The translations under genes and the position numbers were made by a program. 64,000 bases of DNA from a bacterium (GTDB taxonomy: Bacteria > Pseudomonadota > Alphaproteobacteria > Caulobacterales > Caulobacteraceae), in contig JAVBXP010000044.1 of the NCBI GenBank assembly GCA_030824495.1, forward strand, positions 22,855 to 86,854, written 5' to 3'. A model generated the notes under the pieces. That model searched no databases, was not told the DNA's origin, and was given only the letters and a program-made list of their open reading frames with translations. Position 1 is the stretch's first letter. The number at the start of each line of letters is the position of its first letter. Of this stretch, positions 43,516 to 52,031 are shown piece by piece.

Positions 43516-45921
43516 TCAGAACTTAGCGTTCAGGCGGACATAGTAGAGGCCGCCGTCGGTGTCGTAGACCGCGTTGCGCGAGTAGATCAGGCCGCGCGAA
43601 GCCTGGAACGTCGCCTCGTCGGGATAGGTGTTGAAGATGTTCTCCGCACCGATGGTCACCTTCACCTGCTCGGTGATGGCCGCGCTGGCGGAGAGATCGA
43701 CGAACGTCCGAGCCCCGAAGGTCTGGATCAAATCGGCCGAGGATTGCGACTGCGCATCGGTCCAGTCGCCGTAGTAGCGGACCCGGGCTGTGCCCTCGAA
43801 CCGGCCATAGGCATAGGTGGCCGCGACATTGCCGGTGTGCTCGGGCAGCCCATCCTCGATATTTATCCGAGCCAGCTTTGAAACCTCAGTCAGCTTGGAT
43901 CTGGTGACCTTGGTGTCGTTCCAGTTATAGGCCGCGGTCAGGGTCAGATCGCCGTCAGCCAGATGCGTCTTCCAGGACCCGACAGCGTCGAGCCCCCTGG
44001 TCCGGGTGTTGAACGAGTTGGTGAAGTAGCTGACCGAGGTCAGGGAGTCTGCGCCGGGCACGCCGAGCTTAAGGAGTTCGGCCCTGATCGCCGGGGTGAC
44101 GGTGAAGTTCGGCGAGCTGGCGAAGCGGTCGTCCACCTCGATCTGGTAGTAGTCAAGCGAGCCGGTCAGGCCGTGCTCGGCGCTCCGGTAGACAAGCCCG
44201 ACCGAGTAGTTGGTCGAGGTCTCCGGCTCCAGCGGCTTGGCGCCGAAGAACTGCGCAACCGGATTGCTGGGCGACAGGCGTCCGGCGGTGAAGAGCTGCA
44301 GGGTCGTGGTGTCCAGGCCCTGCGAGGTCCGGGTGCTGTTGAGCTGGCCGGGTGTCGGTGCGCGGAAGCCGGTGGAGACCGCGCCGCGAACCGCCCAGTC
44401 TGGGCTGATCTCGTAGCGCGCGGCGATCTTGCCATCCGTGGTCGAGCCGAACTCGGAGAAGTCCTCGTGGCGAATGGCGACGTTGGTCGAGAAGGATTCC
44501 GTCCAGGCTAGGTCCAGGTCGACATAGCCGGCGTAACTGGTCTGATCCCACGACCCGGCCTGGGCGCTGCTGGAGCCTGGGAAGCCGTTGGAGCCCGACG
44601 GCAGGCCGGCGACCGCGCCGGGTCCGACCTGATAGGACATCGGGTCGCCAGCCTCGATCTTATAGGCTTCGACCCGGCGCTCGGCGCCGAAGGCCAGGTT
44701 GGCGGTCTCGGCCAGGAAGCCCAATTCCAGCGGCTTGTTGAAATCGAGATTCAGGTTTTGCTCGCGCTGGGTGAGTATCCCGGCGCGGAAGGCGGTGGGC
44801 GATTGGGGACCGAACGAGGCGTTGATCGTCTCGCTGATGAAGTAGTCGACCTTGTCTTGGCCGAGGGAGGCGTTGAAGTCCCAGGCGAGGCCGTTTCCGA
44901 GTTCGCCGCGAAGGCCGGCGTTGATCGCGTAGTCAGTCTCATCCTGACCGAACTTCGGCGAGAAGCCGGCCGGATAGAGCTGGGCGAGGTTCCAACCAGG
45001 GAAGGCTGGGCTGTTGCGATAGGCGGTGTCGTTCGACGGGTTGCGCCAGTTGAAGTCGGTGACGCCGCTGCTGTCCGAATAGGTTGCAAAGCCATACAGT
45101 TCGACGGCGTCGTTCAACGGCACGGCCGCATCGACGACAAAGCGGGTGGCGTCGCGGTCAGGCTGCCCCCACCGCTGGACCGGGTTCCGGACCTGCAAAT
45201 TGGGGTTGGCGGCCTGGAAGGCGATGGCGTCGGGACGTTGACGGGTCCGTGATGTCGCCTCGCTGTCTGTGTAGGTCAGGGTGGCGACCAGGTGGCCGCC
45301 GTCGCCCAGCGCCCAGCCGGCGCGGAAGCCGCCTTCGTACATCGTCCCGTCGCCCTCGAAATACTGGGCGGCCTGACCAAAGGCCGCGAAACCCGGCTGG
45401 TCGTTCAGGATCAGATTGATGACGCCGGCGATGGCGTCAGAGCCATACTGGGCCGAAGCGCCGTCGCGCAGCACCTCGATCCGCTTGATCGCGAAGCTAG
45501 GCAGCTGGCCCAAGTCGACGCCCTGGGCCCCTCGCCCGCCGAGCACCGCCGAACGGTGACGGCGCTTGCCGTTGACCAGGACCAGGGTGTGGTCGGGTGA
45601 AAGGCCGCGCAGAGTGGCGGGCCGCACGAAGGCCTGGCCATCGGCGGCCGGGAGGCGCTGGACATTGAAGGAAGGGACCGCGGCGACCAGCTTTTCCATC
45701 AGCTCATCGGAGACCGTGCTTTCCAGCACGGACTCGGAGATCACGTCGATGGGGGCCGCAGATTCAAACGCCGTGCGGTCGGCGCGGCGGGTGCCGGTGA
45801 CGATGACCGCCTCAAGATCCTCGGCGGAGGCCCCCGAAGCGGCGGCGTCGATTTCAGCGAAGGCCGGTTGAGCCAAGGCTAGGGCGAGCACGGTCCAAGC
45901 CGCGGTCGTCATGAGTCGCAT
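43516..45921 (-). CDS. TonB-dependent outer-membrane receptor
   Basis: An 801-residue receptor. It has a signal peptide (MTTAAWTVLALALAQPAFA) and plug domain with EAVIVTGTRRADRTAFESAAPIDVI (TonB-box area), TLVLVNGKRRHRSAV and RIEVLRDGASAQYGSDAIAG. A 22-strand barrel follows, ending in YYVRLNAKF. ATG 45921 is preferred over the upstream in-frame start. Family members bring in siderophores, cobalamin, sugars or peptides using TonB energy. Co-transcription with an exported aminotransferase points to an amino-group-bearing ligand rather than iron, which is inference. Confidence 0.94.
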   Translation of the reverse strand: MRLMTTAAWTVLALALAQPAFAEIDAAASGASAEDLEAVIVTGTRRADRTAFESAAPIDVISESVLESTVSDELMEKLVAAVPSFNVQRLPAADGQAFVRPATLRGLSPDHTLVLVNGKRRHRSAVLGGRGAQGVDLGQLPSFAIKRIEVLRDGASAQYGSDAIAGVINLILNDQPGFAAFGQAAQYFEGDGTMYEGGFRAGWALGDGGHLVATLTYTDSEATSRTRQRPDAIAFQAANPNLQVRNPVQRWGQPDRDATRFVVDAAVPLNDAVELYGFATYSDSSGVTDFNWRNPSNDTAYRNSPAFPGWNLAQLYPAGFSPKFGQDETDYAINAGLRGELGNGLAWDFNASLGQDKVDYFISETINASFGPQSPTAFRAGILTQREQNLNLDFNKPLELGFLAETANLAFGAERRVEAYKIEAGDPMSYQVGPGAVAGLPSGSNGFPGSSSAQAGSWDQTSYAGYVDLDLAWTESFSTNVAIRHEDFSEFGSTTDGKIAARYEISPDWAVRGAVSTGFRAPTPGQLNSTRTSQGLDTTTLQLFTAGRLSPSNPVAQFFGAKPLEPETSTNYSVGLVYRSAEHGLTGSLDYYQIEVDDRFASSPNFTVTPAIRAELLKLGVPGADSLTSVSYFTNSFNTRTRGLDAVGSWKTHLADGDLTLTAAYNWNDTKVTRSKLTEVSKLARINIEDGLPEHTGNVAATYAYGRFEGTARVRYYGDWTDAQSQSSADLIQTFGARTFVDLSASAAITEQVKVTIGAENIFNTYPDEATFQASRGLIYSRNAVYDTDGGLYYVRLNAKF

Positions 45922-46030
45922 AAGAAAATCCCCCGAGAACACTTGGGGGGCTCGCTAACCTGCACTGATGACGGCTCGGCGACGACGCGACTTCAGTCGC
46001 GTGAATGATCAGCGACCGCTCGACCGCAAA

Positions 46031-46058
46031 GAAAAAGGGCGGCTCCGAAGAGCCGCCC
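46031..46058 (-). terminator. Rho-independent terminator of dksA
   Basis: On the minus strand a perfect 9-bp stem (GGGCGGCTC/GAGCCGCCC) with a TTCG tetraloop is followed directly by TTTTTC. It begins 8 bp after the dksA stop. It is the clearest intrinsic terminator in the window. Confidence 0.92.
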
Positions 46059-46065
46059 CTGAACC

Positions 46066-46494
46066 TTAGTCGTCCCGGTGAACGCGTTCCCGGCGCTCGT
46101 GACGCTCTTGCGCCTCGAGGCTGAGGGTTGCGATCGGTCGGGCTTCCAGACGAGCGACGCCGATGGGTTCACCGGTGTCTTCGCAATAGCCGTAGGATTT
46201 GTCTTCAATCCGACGGATCGCCTCGTCGATCTTGGAGATCAGCTTGCGCTGACGGTCCCGCGTCCGCAGTTCGAGAGCTCGATCAGTCTCGGACGTGGCG
46301 CGGTCGGCCAGATCAGGATGATTCTCGGTTTCACTTTGAAGATGGACAAGGGTCTCACGGGATTCCCGCAAGATATCCTCTTTCCAATTCAAGAGCTTCT
46401 GCTTGAAATACTCAAGCTGCCGCTCGTTCATGAACTCCTCGTCCTCGGAAGGACGATAGTCTGGCTTTTCCGCCAATATAGTGGCCGTGCTCAT
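46066..46494 (-). CDS. dksA: RNA polymerase-binding transcription factor DksA
   Basis: A 142-residue DksA/TraR-family protein. The coiled-coil tip region has LADRATSETDRALELRTRDR, and the zinc-finger region reads YGYCEDTGEPIGVARLEARP, ending in SLEAQERHERRERVHRDD. Only one cysteine of the C4 finger remains, as is usual for alphaproteobacterial DksA. It binds RNA polymerase through the secondary channel and acts with ppGpp. ATG 46494 gives the family N-terminus; a longer frame reaches 46557. It lies just downstream of fliX on the same strand. Confidence 0.94.
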   Translation of the reverse strand: MSTATILAEKPDYRPSEDEEFMNERQLEYFKQKLLNWKEDILRESRETLVHLQSETENHPDLADRATSETDRALELRTRDRQRKLISKIDEAIRRIEDKSYGYCEDTGEPIGVARLEARPIATLSLEAQERHERRERVHRDD

Positions 46495-46593
46495 AGACGC
46501 CTCACGCCCCCTGGGTACAACACCCCGACAACACGCGGAGCGCTTATACCAAAACAAATTCTGGTTTCAACGAACGTCGCTCTTCGCGTGCCA

Positions 46594-47025
46594 TCAGGCC
46601 GCACGATTCGCACTCTCAAGCTTCGCGATCTCTACCGCAGCACGGGTTTCAATCTCGTTCAATACACCTTCAAGCTGTTCATCATCCGTACCGAGCCGCT
46701 CGTCGCGAACCGCCCGACGCAGGCGATCCAAATCGTCGATCGAGGCTTCTCCGGAAAGTAGGCCGACCTTCAAATCTTCGAGAACGTCGAGAATCTTATC
46801 CGCCCGCCCCACGGCGCGCCGCCGGCGCTCCAACGGGCCGGCCACTTCCTGCAGGGCGAGAATGGCGTCGACGCTCATCACGCCCCCGACGCCGCCTGCC
46901 CGCGTTGTCTGGGCGGGTCCGGCCGCGGCTGCTGGCTGGGCGACTTGAAAGCCTTCGCCGCTCGCGCCGCGAGGCTTGCTAGCCCCGCCCGCCGATCCGA
47001 CGCCGCTTGTTCCACTGACTTTCAT
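46594..47025 (-). CDS. fliX: Flagellar assembly regulator FliX
   Basis: A 143-residue protein. A low-complexity Gly/Ala N-terminus (MKVSGTSGVGSAGG) is followed by the conserved core MSVDAILALQEVAGPLERRRR and GLLSGEASIDDLDRLRRAV. FliX is specific to Caulobacter-like bacteria; it controls the sigma-54 activator FlbD and links early flagellar assembly to later gene expression. AAGGG lies upstream of ATG 47025. It is divergent from flgI across a 200-bp region with recognisable flagellar control sites. Confidence 0.95.
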   Translation of the reverse strand: MKVSGTSGVGSAGGASKPRGASGEGFQVAQPAAAAGPAQTTRAGGVGGVMSVDAILALQEVAGPLERRRRAVGRADKILDVLEDLKVGLLSGEASIDDLDRLRRAVRDERLGTDDEQLEGVLNEIETRAAVEIAKLESANRAA

Positions 47026-47070
47026 GCGAGGCCCTTTACCACGCTTCGCAACAACTCTCGCAGCGCCTTC

Positions 47071-47085
47071 TTATGGTATGGTTAA
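47071..47085 (-). promoter_or_regulatory. CtrA-like box upstream of fliX
   Basis: On the minus strand TTAACCATACCATAA fits the CtrA consensus TTAA-N7-TTAA with one mismatch. It lies about 46-60 bp before the fliX ATG, where the -35 area of a class II flagellar promoter would be. Control of fliX by CtrA is established in Caulobacter. Confidence 0.65.
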
Positions 47086-47086
47086 T

Positions 47087-47106
47087 GCCGGGCAAATTCT
47101 GCCGCC
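47087..47106. promoter_or_regulatory. ftr-like FlbD binding element
   Basis: GCCGGGCAAATTCTGCCGCC resembles the Caulobacter ftr enhancer core (CGGCAAA...TGCCG) bound by FlbD. It sits about 60-80 bp upstream of the sigma-54 promoter of flgI and directly beside the CtrA-like box. It could activate flgI and repress fliX. Confidence 0.6.
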
Positions 47107-47166
47107 AGACAAGGCGCGCCCCTCGCCCCGCGAATACCACCCATTGATATTGCTTATATTTTCACC

Positions 47167-47183
47167 TGGCACGCTCGTCGCAT
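47167..47183 (+). promoter_or_regulatory. Sigma-54 promoter of flgI
   Basis: TGGCACG-N4-TCGCAT matches the -24/-12 consensus (TGGCACG-N4-TTGCW) with the invariant GG at 47168-47169 and GC at 47180-47181. It lies about 43 bp upstream of the flgI ATG, fitting a class III flagellar promoter that needs FlbD. Confidence 0.8.
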
Positions 47184-47225
47184 AGGGCAGCGCGTACTCA
47201 TTAGTCCGCAGTGTGCCGGGATCCC

Positions 47226-48332
47226 ATGCGTAGATCGATCCGACTCTTCAGCGCCGTCTTCCTCGCCGCAACGCTGTGCGCCGGTCCCAGCTTCGCGAAG
47301 TCGCGGATCAAGGACATCGTGGAATTCGAAGGCGTTCGCGACAACATGCTGGTCGGCTACGGCCTCGTCGTCGGCCTGAACGGCACCGGCGACAGCCTTC
47401 GCAACGCACCCTTCACCCGTCAGAGCTTGGAAGCCATGCTCGAGCGGCTGGGCGTCAATACGCGCGACGCCAACCTGAACACCAAGAACGTCGCCGCAGT
47501 CATGGTGACGGCCAAGCTGCCGGCCTTCTCCGCCGCCGGCTCCCCTATCGACGCCTCGGTGTCGGCCATGGGCGACGCCAAGAGCCTGCAAGGCGGCACG
47601 CTGCTGGTCACGCCGCTGATGGGCGCCGATGGCCAGGCCTATGCTGTCAGCCAGGGCACGGTGCAGACCGGCTCGATCTCGGCGGGCGGCGCCTCGGGAT
47701 CCTCGATTTCCAAGGGCGTGCCGACGGCGGGCCGCATCGCCGGCGGCGCCATCGTCGAGCGCGAAATCGGCTTCCAACTGGCCAATATGGGCCAGATGCG
47801 CATGACTCTGCGCAATCCCGACTTCACCACCGCGCGCAAGATCGCCGACGTCGTGAACACCCGCTTCCCCGGCGCGGCCCGGGCCGACAACCCCACGATC
47901 ATCACCATCACCCCGCCCGGCCGCATGGACATGGTCTCGTTCCTCTCGCAGGTCGAGAACATGACCGTCGACACCGACGGCCCGGCCAAGGTGGTGATCG
48001 ACGAGATCGCTGGCGTGATTGTCATGGGCGAGAATGTGCGCATTTCCACGGTCGCTATCGCCCAGGGCAACCTGACCATCACGGTCCGCGAAAGCCCAGC
48101 GGTCAGCCAGCCGGCTCCGTTCAGCCGCGGTCAGACGGCGGTCGTGCCGCAGTCCGACGTCCAGGTGGACGAGGAAACAGGCAAGCAGTTCATCACCCTG
48201 CGGGACGGCGCCTCGCTGTCCAGCCTGGTGTCGGGCCTCAACGCCCTGGGGGTCACGCCTCGCGACATGATTTCCATCCTGCAGACCATCAAGGCCGCTG
48301 GCGCCCTGCAAGCCAACATCGAGGTGATGTGA
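47226..48332 (+). CDS. flgI: Flagellar P-ring protein FlgI
   Basis: A 368-residue exported protein that forms the peptidoglycan-layer ring of the flagellar basal body. A signal peptide ([21 protein letters not shown]) precedes [32 protein letters not shown]. The chain is complete to [29 protein letters not shown] 47226 is used rather than the upstream GTG 47211. The stop overlaps the cheL start as TGATG. Confidence 0.97.
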   Translation: MRRSIRLFSAVFLAATLCAGPSFAKSRIKDIVEFEGVRDNMLVGYGLVVGLNGTGDSLRNAPFTRQSLEAMLERLGVNTRDANLNTKNVAAVMVTAKLPAFSAAGSPIDASVSAMGDAKSLQGGTLLVTPLMGADGQAYAVSQGTVQTGSISAGGASGSSISKGVPTAGRIAGGAIVEREIGFQLANMGQMRMTLRNPDFTTARKIADVVNTRFPGAARADNPTIITITPPGRMDMVSFLSQVENMTVDTDGPAKVVIDEIAGVIVMGENVRISTVAIAQGNLTITVRESPAVSQPAPFSRGQTAVVPQSDVQVDEETGKQFITLRDGASLSSLVSGLNALGVTPRDMISILQTIKAAGALQANIEVM

Positions 48333-48652
48333 TGGATCTGACCTCCGCCTTCACCCTGCCCTCCGCCAAGGGCGTCGCCGACCTAGCGGCGCAGCCCACC
48401 GCCGCCGAACTGGCCAAGCGTGGCCAGATCGACAAGACTGCCAAGGACTTCGAGGCTTCGTTCCTGTCGGTGATGCTGAACGAGATGTTCAAGGACGTGG
48501 GCGCGGAGGCTCCGTTCAACGGCGGCCAAGGCGAGGCGGCGTTCAAGTCGTTCATGAGCGACGCCATGGCCAAGCAGATGGTGCGCTCCGGCGGCGTCGG
48601 CCTAGCCGACACCGTCGGCAAGGAAATGCTGAAGCTTCAAGGTTTGAGTTAG
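48332..48652 (+). CDS. cheL: Rod-binding protein CheL (FlgJ N-terminal domain only)
   Basis: A 106-residue protein. It holds only the rod-capping domain ([45 protein letters not shown]) and lacks the muramidase half of enteric FlgJ. In Caulobacter the gene in this place is cheL, needed for flagellar assembly and for the ordered loss of chemoreceptor at division. ATG 48332 shares one base with the flgI stop, so the genes are coupled. A peptidoglycan-cutting partner must be supplied elsewhere. Confidence 0.9.
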   Translation: MDLTSAFTLPSAKGVADLAAQPTAAELAKRGQIDKTAKDFEASFLSVMLNEMFKDVGAEAPFNGGQGEAAFKSFMSDAMAKQMVRSGGVGLADTVGKEMLKLQGLS

Positions 48653-48663
48653 GAGACTTAGTC

Positions 48664-49107
48664 ATGGCGATCTCCGCCACGGACGCGTCCGACCGCGTCG
48701 AACAACTGATCGTGCTGACCGAGCGTCTGACCGAGCTGATCGCCCAGGACGCGCTGGCCTTCGAACAGCGACGCCCCCGCGACGCCACCCAGAATATCGA
48801 AGAGACCTCCAAGCTCGCCAACGTCTACCGCCATGAATCGGCGCGGGTCCGCGCCAATCCCGGCATGGTCGCCAGTGCGCCGCTGGCCCTTCGCACCCGC
48901 CTGATCCGCGCCACCGAGGCGTTCGACGCTGTGCTGGCCCGTCAGGGCCGCGCCTTGGAGGCAGCCAAGACCGTCAGCGAGGGTCTGGTTCGCGCCATCG
49001 CCGACGAGGTGGCCGCCCAACGCAACACCGGCACGGGATATGGCCAAGGGGGCGTCGCGTCAGCCCCTGCACCGGCCACCTCCATCACGCTGAACAAGCG
49101 CGCCTGA
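48664..49107 (+). CDS. flbY: Flagellar protein FlbY (FlgN-like)
   Basis: A 147-residue helical protein (DRVEQLIVLTERLTELIAQD, TRLIRATEAFDAVLARQGRALEAAKTV) with a flexible C-terminus. AGGAG lies before ATG 48664, 11 bp after cheL. The place after flgI and cheL matches Caulobacter flbY; the helical pattern resembles FlgN export chaperones for hook-associated proteins. The symbol is given mainly from gene order. Confidence 0.75.
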   Translation: MAISATDASDRVEQLIVLTERLTELIAQDALAFEQRRPRDATQNIEETSKLANVYRHESARVRANPGMVASAPLALRTRLIRATEAFDAVLARQGRALEAAKTVSEGLVRAIADEVAAQRNTGTGYGQGGVASAPAPATSITLNKRA

Positions 49108-49201
49108 GCGTCGAACCAGAAATTCTGGGACTTAAAACACTTGTTTGAGCGCCGCATTTGGGCCTAGCCTGTGGACGTCGCCGGGCCGTTCCGGCGACCG
49201 C

Positions 49202-49359
49202 GTTCTCAGGGCGGGGTGAAAGTCCCCACCGGCGGTGATGGCGGAAGCTCGCAAGAGCCCATGCACAAGCCCGCGGGCGCCTGGTTGGCCGAAAGGCCCG
49301 TCAGGGACAGCAGATTCCGGTGCGAACCCGGAGCCGACAGTTAGAGTCTGGTTATGAGA
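49202..49359 (+). ncRNA. FMN riboswitch (RFN element)
   Basis: The conserved RFN blocks are all present in order: TCAGGGCGGGGTGAAAGTCC, CCACCGGCGGT, AAGAGCCC, GCGAACCCG, and CCGACAGTTAGAGTCTGG before the closing ATGAGA. It senses flavin mononucleotide and lies about 105 nt upstream of the lumazine synthase gene. A ribosome-site hairpin follows it. Confidence 0.95.
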
Positions 49360-49422
49360 ACCGCCAGTGACGGCCTGCTCCCCGCGTTCGCGCGTGGAGA
49401 TCCACAGGCCTTCGCTTGCGTC

Positions 49423-49456
49423 TCCCTGAGTCGTGGTTTTTGCCCCAACTCAGGGA
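49423..49456 (+). promoter_or_regulatory. Shine-Dalgarno sequestering hairpin for ribH
   Basis: TCCCTGAGT (49423-49431) pairs perfectly with ACTCAGGGA (49448-49456). The right arm contains the AGGGA ribosome site 7 nt before ATG 49464. FMN binding upstream would favour this hairpin and block translation. The T-run lies in the loop, so it is not a standard terminator. Confidence 0.75.
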
Positions 49457-49463
49457 TCTGACC

Positions 49464-49967
49464 ATGACCCAAGCTGTCACCCACTTCGAAGTCCCCACCG
49501 CCAATGGCGCTTTCCGTCTGGCGCGCATCGCGTTCGTCCAGTCCGGCTGGCACAGCGAAATCGTCGACAACGCCTATCAAGGCTTCATCCGCGAGATCGC
49601 CGGCCTCGGCTTCAACGAGGGCGCCATCGACCGTTTCGAAACCCCCGGCGCGTTCGAAATTCCGCTGCACGCCCAGACCCTGGCCAAGACCGGTCGCTAC
49701 GCGGCCATCGTCGCCGCCGGGCTGGTGGTCGACGGCGGCATCTATCGCCATGACTTCGTGGCCTCCACCGTGATCTCCGGCCTGATGCAGGTCCAACTGA
49801 CCACCGAAGTGCCGGTGTTCTCGGTGGTCCTGACCCCGCATCACTTCCACGAGCACGACATCCATCAGACCTTCTTCCGCGAGCACTTCCTGACCAAGGG
49901 CGCGGAGGCGGCCCAGGCCTGCGCCAAGACCCTGTCCAGCCTCGCCAAGCTGGCCGCGGCGGCGTGA
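49464..49967 (+). CDS. ribH: 6,7-dimethyl-8-ribityllumazine synthase, RibH2 type
   Basis: A 167-residue enzyme for the penultimate step of riboflavin synthesis. Motifs include FVQSGWHSEIVDNAYQGF, ETPGAFEIPLHAQTLAK (substrate loop), VVDGGIYRHDFVA and PVFSVVLTPHHFHEH. The form (GGIYRHDFVA instead of GxTxH, decameric type) resembles Brucella RibH2, which is also a lone gene under an FMN riboswitch. The ATG at 49464 is fixed by the sequestered AGGGA site. A second, housekeeping ribH probably lies in the rib operon elsewhere. Confidence 0.92.
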   Translation: MTQAVTHFEVPTANGAFRLARIAFVQSGWHSEIVDNAYQGFIREIAGLGFNEGAIDRFETPGAFEIPLHAQTLAKTGRYAAIVAAGLVVDGGIYRHDFVASTVISGLMQVQLTTEVPVFSVVLTPHHFHEHDIHQTFFREHFLTKGAEAAQACAKTLSSLAKLAAAA

Positions 49968-49975
49968 GGCGTGGG

Positions 49976-50401
49976 ATGATGCACGAGACCCAATCCATCC
50001 CGCCGGGCTTTGAGCGGCACTACCGCCAAAGCCCGGTGACCGATCCGTGGGAGCCGATCTACAGCCGCAAGACGGACGAGGCGGTGATCCTGGGTCTCGT
50101 GGCCGAGGCGGCCCACACCAACAGCCGCGGCTTCGTCCACGGCGGGCTGATCAGCGCCTTGGCCGACAACGCCATGGGGCTGTCCTGCTCTCACCGTCTC
50201 GGCGGCGAGGCGAGCCTGGTCACGGTCAACCTGACCCTGGACTTTCTGGGGTCGGCGCAGATCGGCCAGTGGCTGGAGTTCACCACCGCCTTTGTGAAGA
50301 ACGGCGGCACGCTGTCCTTCGCCCAGGCCTTCGTCACCGCCGACGGCCAGCCCTGCGCCCGAGCCAATGGGGTGTTCAAGTTGATGCGAAAGGCCGCCTA
50401 A
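49976..50401 (+). CDS. PaaI-family hotdog thioesterase
   Basis: A 141-residue hotdog-fold protein with FVHGGLISALADNAMGLSC and the C-terminal FVKNGGTLSFAQAFVTADGQPCARANGVFKLM. It should cleave acyl- or phenylacyl-CoA thioesters. ATG 49976 has GAGG 6 nt upstream; an in-frame GTG at 49964 overlaps the ribH stop and is the alternative. It is probably co-transcribed with ribH, and so under the riboswitch, though the functional link is unclear. Confidence 0.87.
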   Translation: MMHETQSIPPGFERHYRQSPVTDPWEPIYSRKTDEAVILGLVAEAAHTNSRGFVHGGLISALADNAMGLSCSHRLGGEASLVTVNLTLDFLGSAQIGQWLEFTTAFVKNGGTLSFAQAFVTADGQPCARANGVFKLMRKAA

Positions 50402-50407
50402 GGCGCC

Positions 50408-50436
50408 GGCGGCCGTGGGCGACACCCGCGGCCGCC
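50408..50436. terminator. GC hairpin between thioesterase and ABC-F genes
   Basis: GGCGGCCG (50408-50415) pairs with CGGCCGCC (50429-50436) in the short convergent spacer. No T-run follows, so this is a candidate bidirectional terminator only. Confidence 0.45.
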
Positions 50437-50441
50437 ACGCC

Positions 50442-52031
50442 TTATCCCGCCCCCAGTTCGATCTCGCGCTCCACCCCGATCGCCTGGAGGAAATCGGGAT
50501 CGTGGCTGACGACCAATATCGCCCCGTCATAGCCGCGCAACGCAGCCTCGATGGCGGCGATGGAGTCCAGGTCGAGGTGGTTGGTGGGCTCATCCAGGAT
50601 CAGCAGTTGCGGCGGCAGCTCGGCCATCAGCACGCAGGCCAAGGCCGCGCGCAGCCGCTCGCCGCCGCTGAGCGAGGCGACGGTCTTTTCCGCCGCCACG
50701 TTGCGGAACAGGAAGCGAGCAAGCGCGGCGTAGGCGGCGTTGGCCCCCGCCCCCGGATTGAGCCGCTGGAAGGCCTCGATCAGGGTCTCATCCTGCCGAA
50801 GCATCGCGGTCTGCTGGTCCAGCAGCGCCGAGCGGGCGCCCAGTTCAATCCGCCCCGAGGTCGGAGCTAGTTCACCCGTTGCCAGCCGGATCAGCGTGGA
50901 CTTGCCCGTGCCGTTCGCGCCGGTGACCGCGAGCCGTTCAGGGCCAGTGAGCCTGAACGACAAGCCCGAAAAGAGCGGCGCCGCGTCCGGATAGGCGAAG
51001 CCGACCTCATCGAAGACCAGCGCCGACTTGCCGGCCGGAAGCCTCGACGACGGAAGTTCAAAGTCTAACAGCCTCAGGCGTTCGACGCGCTTTTGCGCCT
51101 CGGCGAGGTCGGCGGCCGCCTCATCCCGCAGGCGCGCGGCCAGCATATTCTCGCGCCCAGCCGAGTTTTCGGCCCGCTCGGCCTGGGCGCCCAGCAGGAT
51201 CTTGGGCTCGGAACCCTTGGCGGCGAAACGCCGGCCGGCTGCGTCGCGCTTGGCTTTCTTTTCGCGGGCGGCCTGCGCCTCGCGGCCGACCCTAGCCATC
51301 GCGCGCTCGGCCTGTTCCAGATCGCGAACCGCCGCGCCCTCCTCCTCGGCCTTTCGCTCGGCGTAGAGGTCGTAGCCGCCGCCATAGATCTTGGCGCCCA
51401 GGCCGCTCAGTTCGACGATGCGGTCCATCTGGCGCAGCAGCGCGCGGTCGTGGCTGACCACCACCGCCCCGCCCTTCCAGCCGGCCAGAAAATCGGCCAC
51501 CAGGGCGCGGGCGCCGACGTCGAGATTGTTGGTCGGCTCATCGAGCAGGACGATGTCGGGCTCTTGCACCAGCACGCCAGCCAAGGCCGCGCGCGTGGCC
51601 TGACCACCGCTGAGCGAGGCCGCCGGCCGCGCCAGATCGACGCCCGCCAAGCCGACCTGCGCCAGCGCGGCCTCAAGCCGAGCCTCCAGCGACCAGTCCG
51701 CTTCGGCGAAGTCAGTTTCGTCTCCTCGGCCGGCGGCGATCCGCTCAAGCCGCGCCAGCGGTTCGGCCACGCCCAGCACATCGGCCAGGCTAGAGCCCTC
51801 GGGCGGCGCCAGGGCCTGGCGCAAGACCCCGACCCGGCCGCGCGTGCTCACCGTTCCAGAGGCCGGCGGGAGTTCACCCAGCATCAAGCGCAGCAGCGTG
51901 GTCTTGCCCACGCCGTTGCGCCCCACGAGGCCGGTGCGCTCCGCCCCGAAGGCGAGCGTCAGATTGTCGAAGAGACCGCGGCCCTCAGGCGTTTTGTAGG
52001 AGAGGCCGTCGAGCGTGATGAAGGAAGACAT
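50442..52031 (-). CDS. ABC-F family ATP-binding protein
   Basis: A 529-residue soluble protein with two nucleotide-binding domains and no membrane segment. Walker A sequences are GRNGVGKTTLLRL and TGANGTGKSTLIRL; signatures are LSGGQATRAALAG and LSGGERLRAALAC; Walker B sequences are DIVLLDEPTNNLD and LLILDEPTNHLD. The linker (about 200-320) is charged and helical, including QAAREKKAKRDAAGRRFAAK. ABC-F proteins act on the ribosome, either as translation factors or giving antibiotic protection. The ATG at 52031 has no good ribosome site, while an overlapping leader ORF upstream has a strong one, suggesting coupled or attenuated translation. Confidence 0.9.
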   Translation of the reverse strand: MSSFITLDGLSYKTPEGRGLFDNLTLAFGAERTGLVGRNGVGKTTLLRLMLGELPPASGTVSTRGRVGVLRQALAPPEGSSLADVLGVAEPLARLERIAAGRGDETDFAEADWSLEARLEAALAQVGLAGVDLARPAASLSGGQATRAALAGVLVQEPDIVLLDEPTNNLDVGARALVADFLAGWKGGAVVVSHDRALLRQMDRIVELSGLGAKIYGGGYDLYAERKAEEEGAAVRDLEQAERAMARVGREAQAAREKKAKRDAAGRRFAAKGSEPKILLGAQAERAENSAGRENMLAARLRDEAAADLAEAQKRVERLRLLDFELPSSRLPAGKSALVFDEVGFAYPDAAPLFSGLSFRLTGPERLAVTGANGTGKSTLIRLATGELAPTSGRIELGARSALLDQQTAMLRQDETLIEAFQRLNPGAGANAAYAALARFLFRNVAAEKTVASLSGGERLRAALACVLMAELPPQLLILDEPTNHLDLDSIAAIEAALRGYDGAILVVSHDPDFLQAIGVEREIELGAG

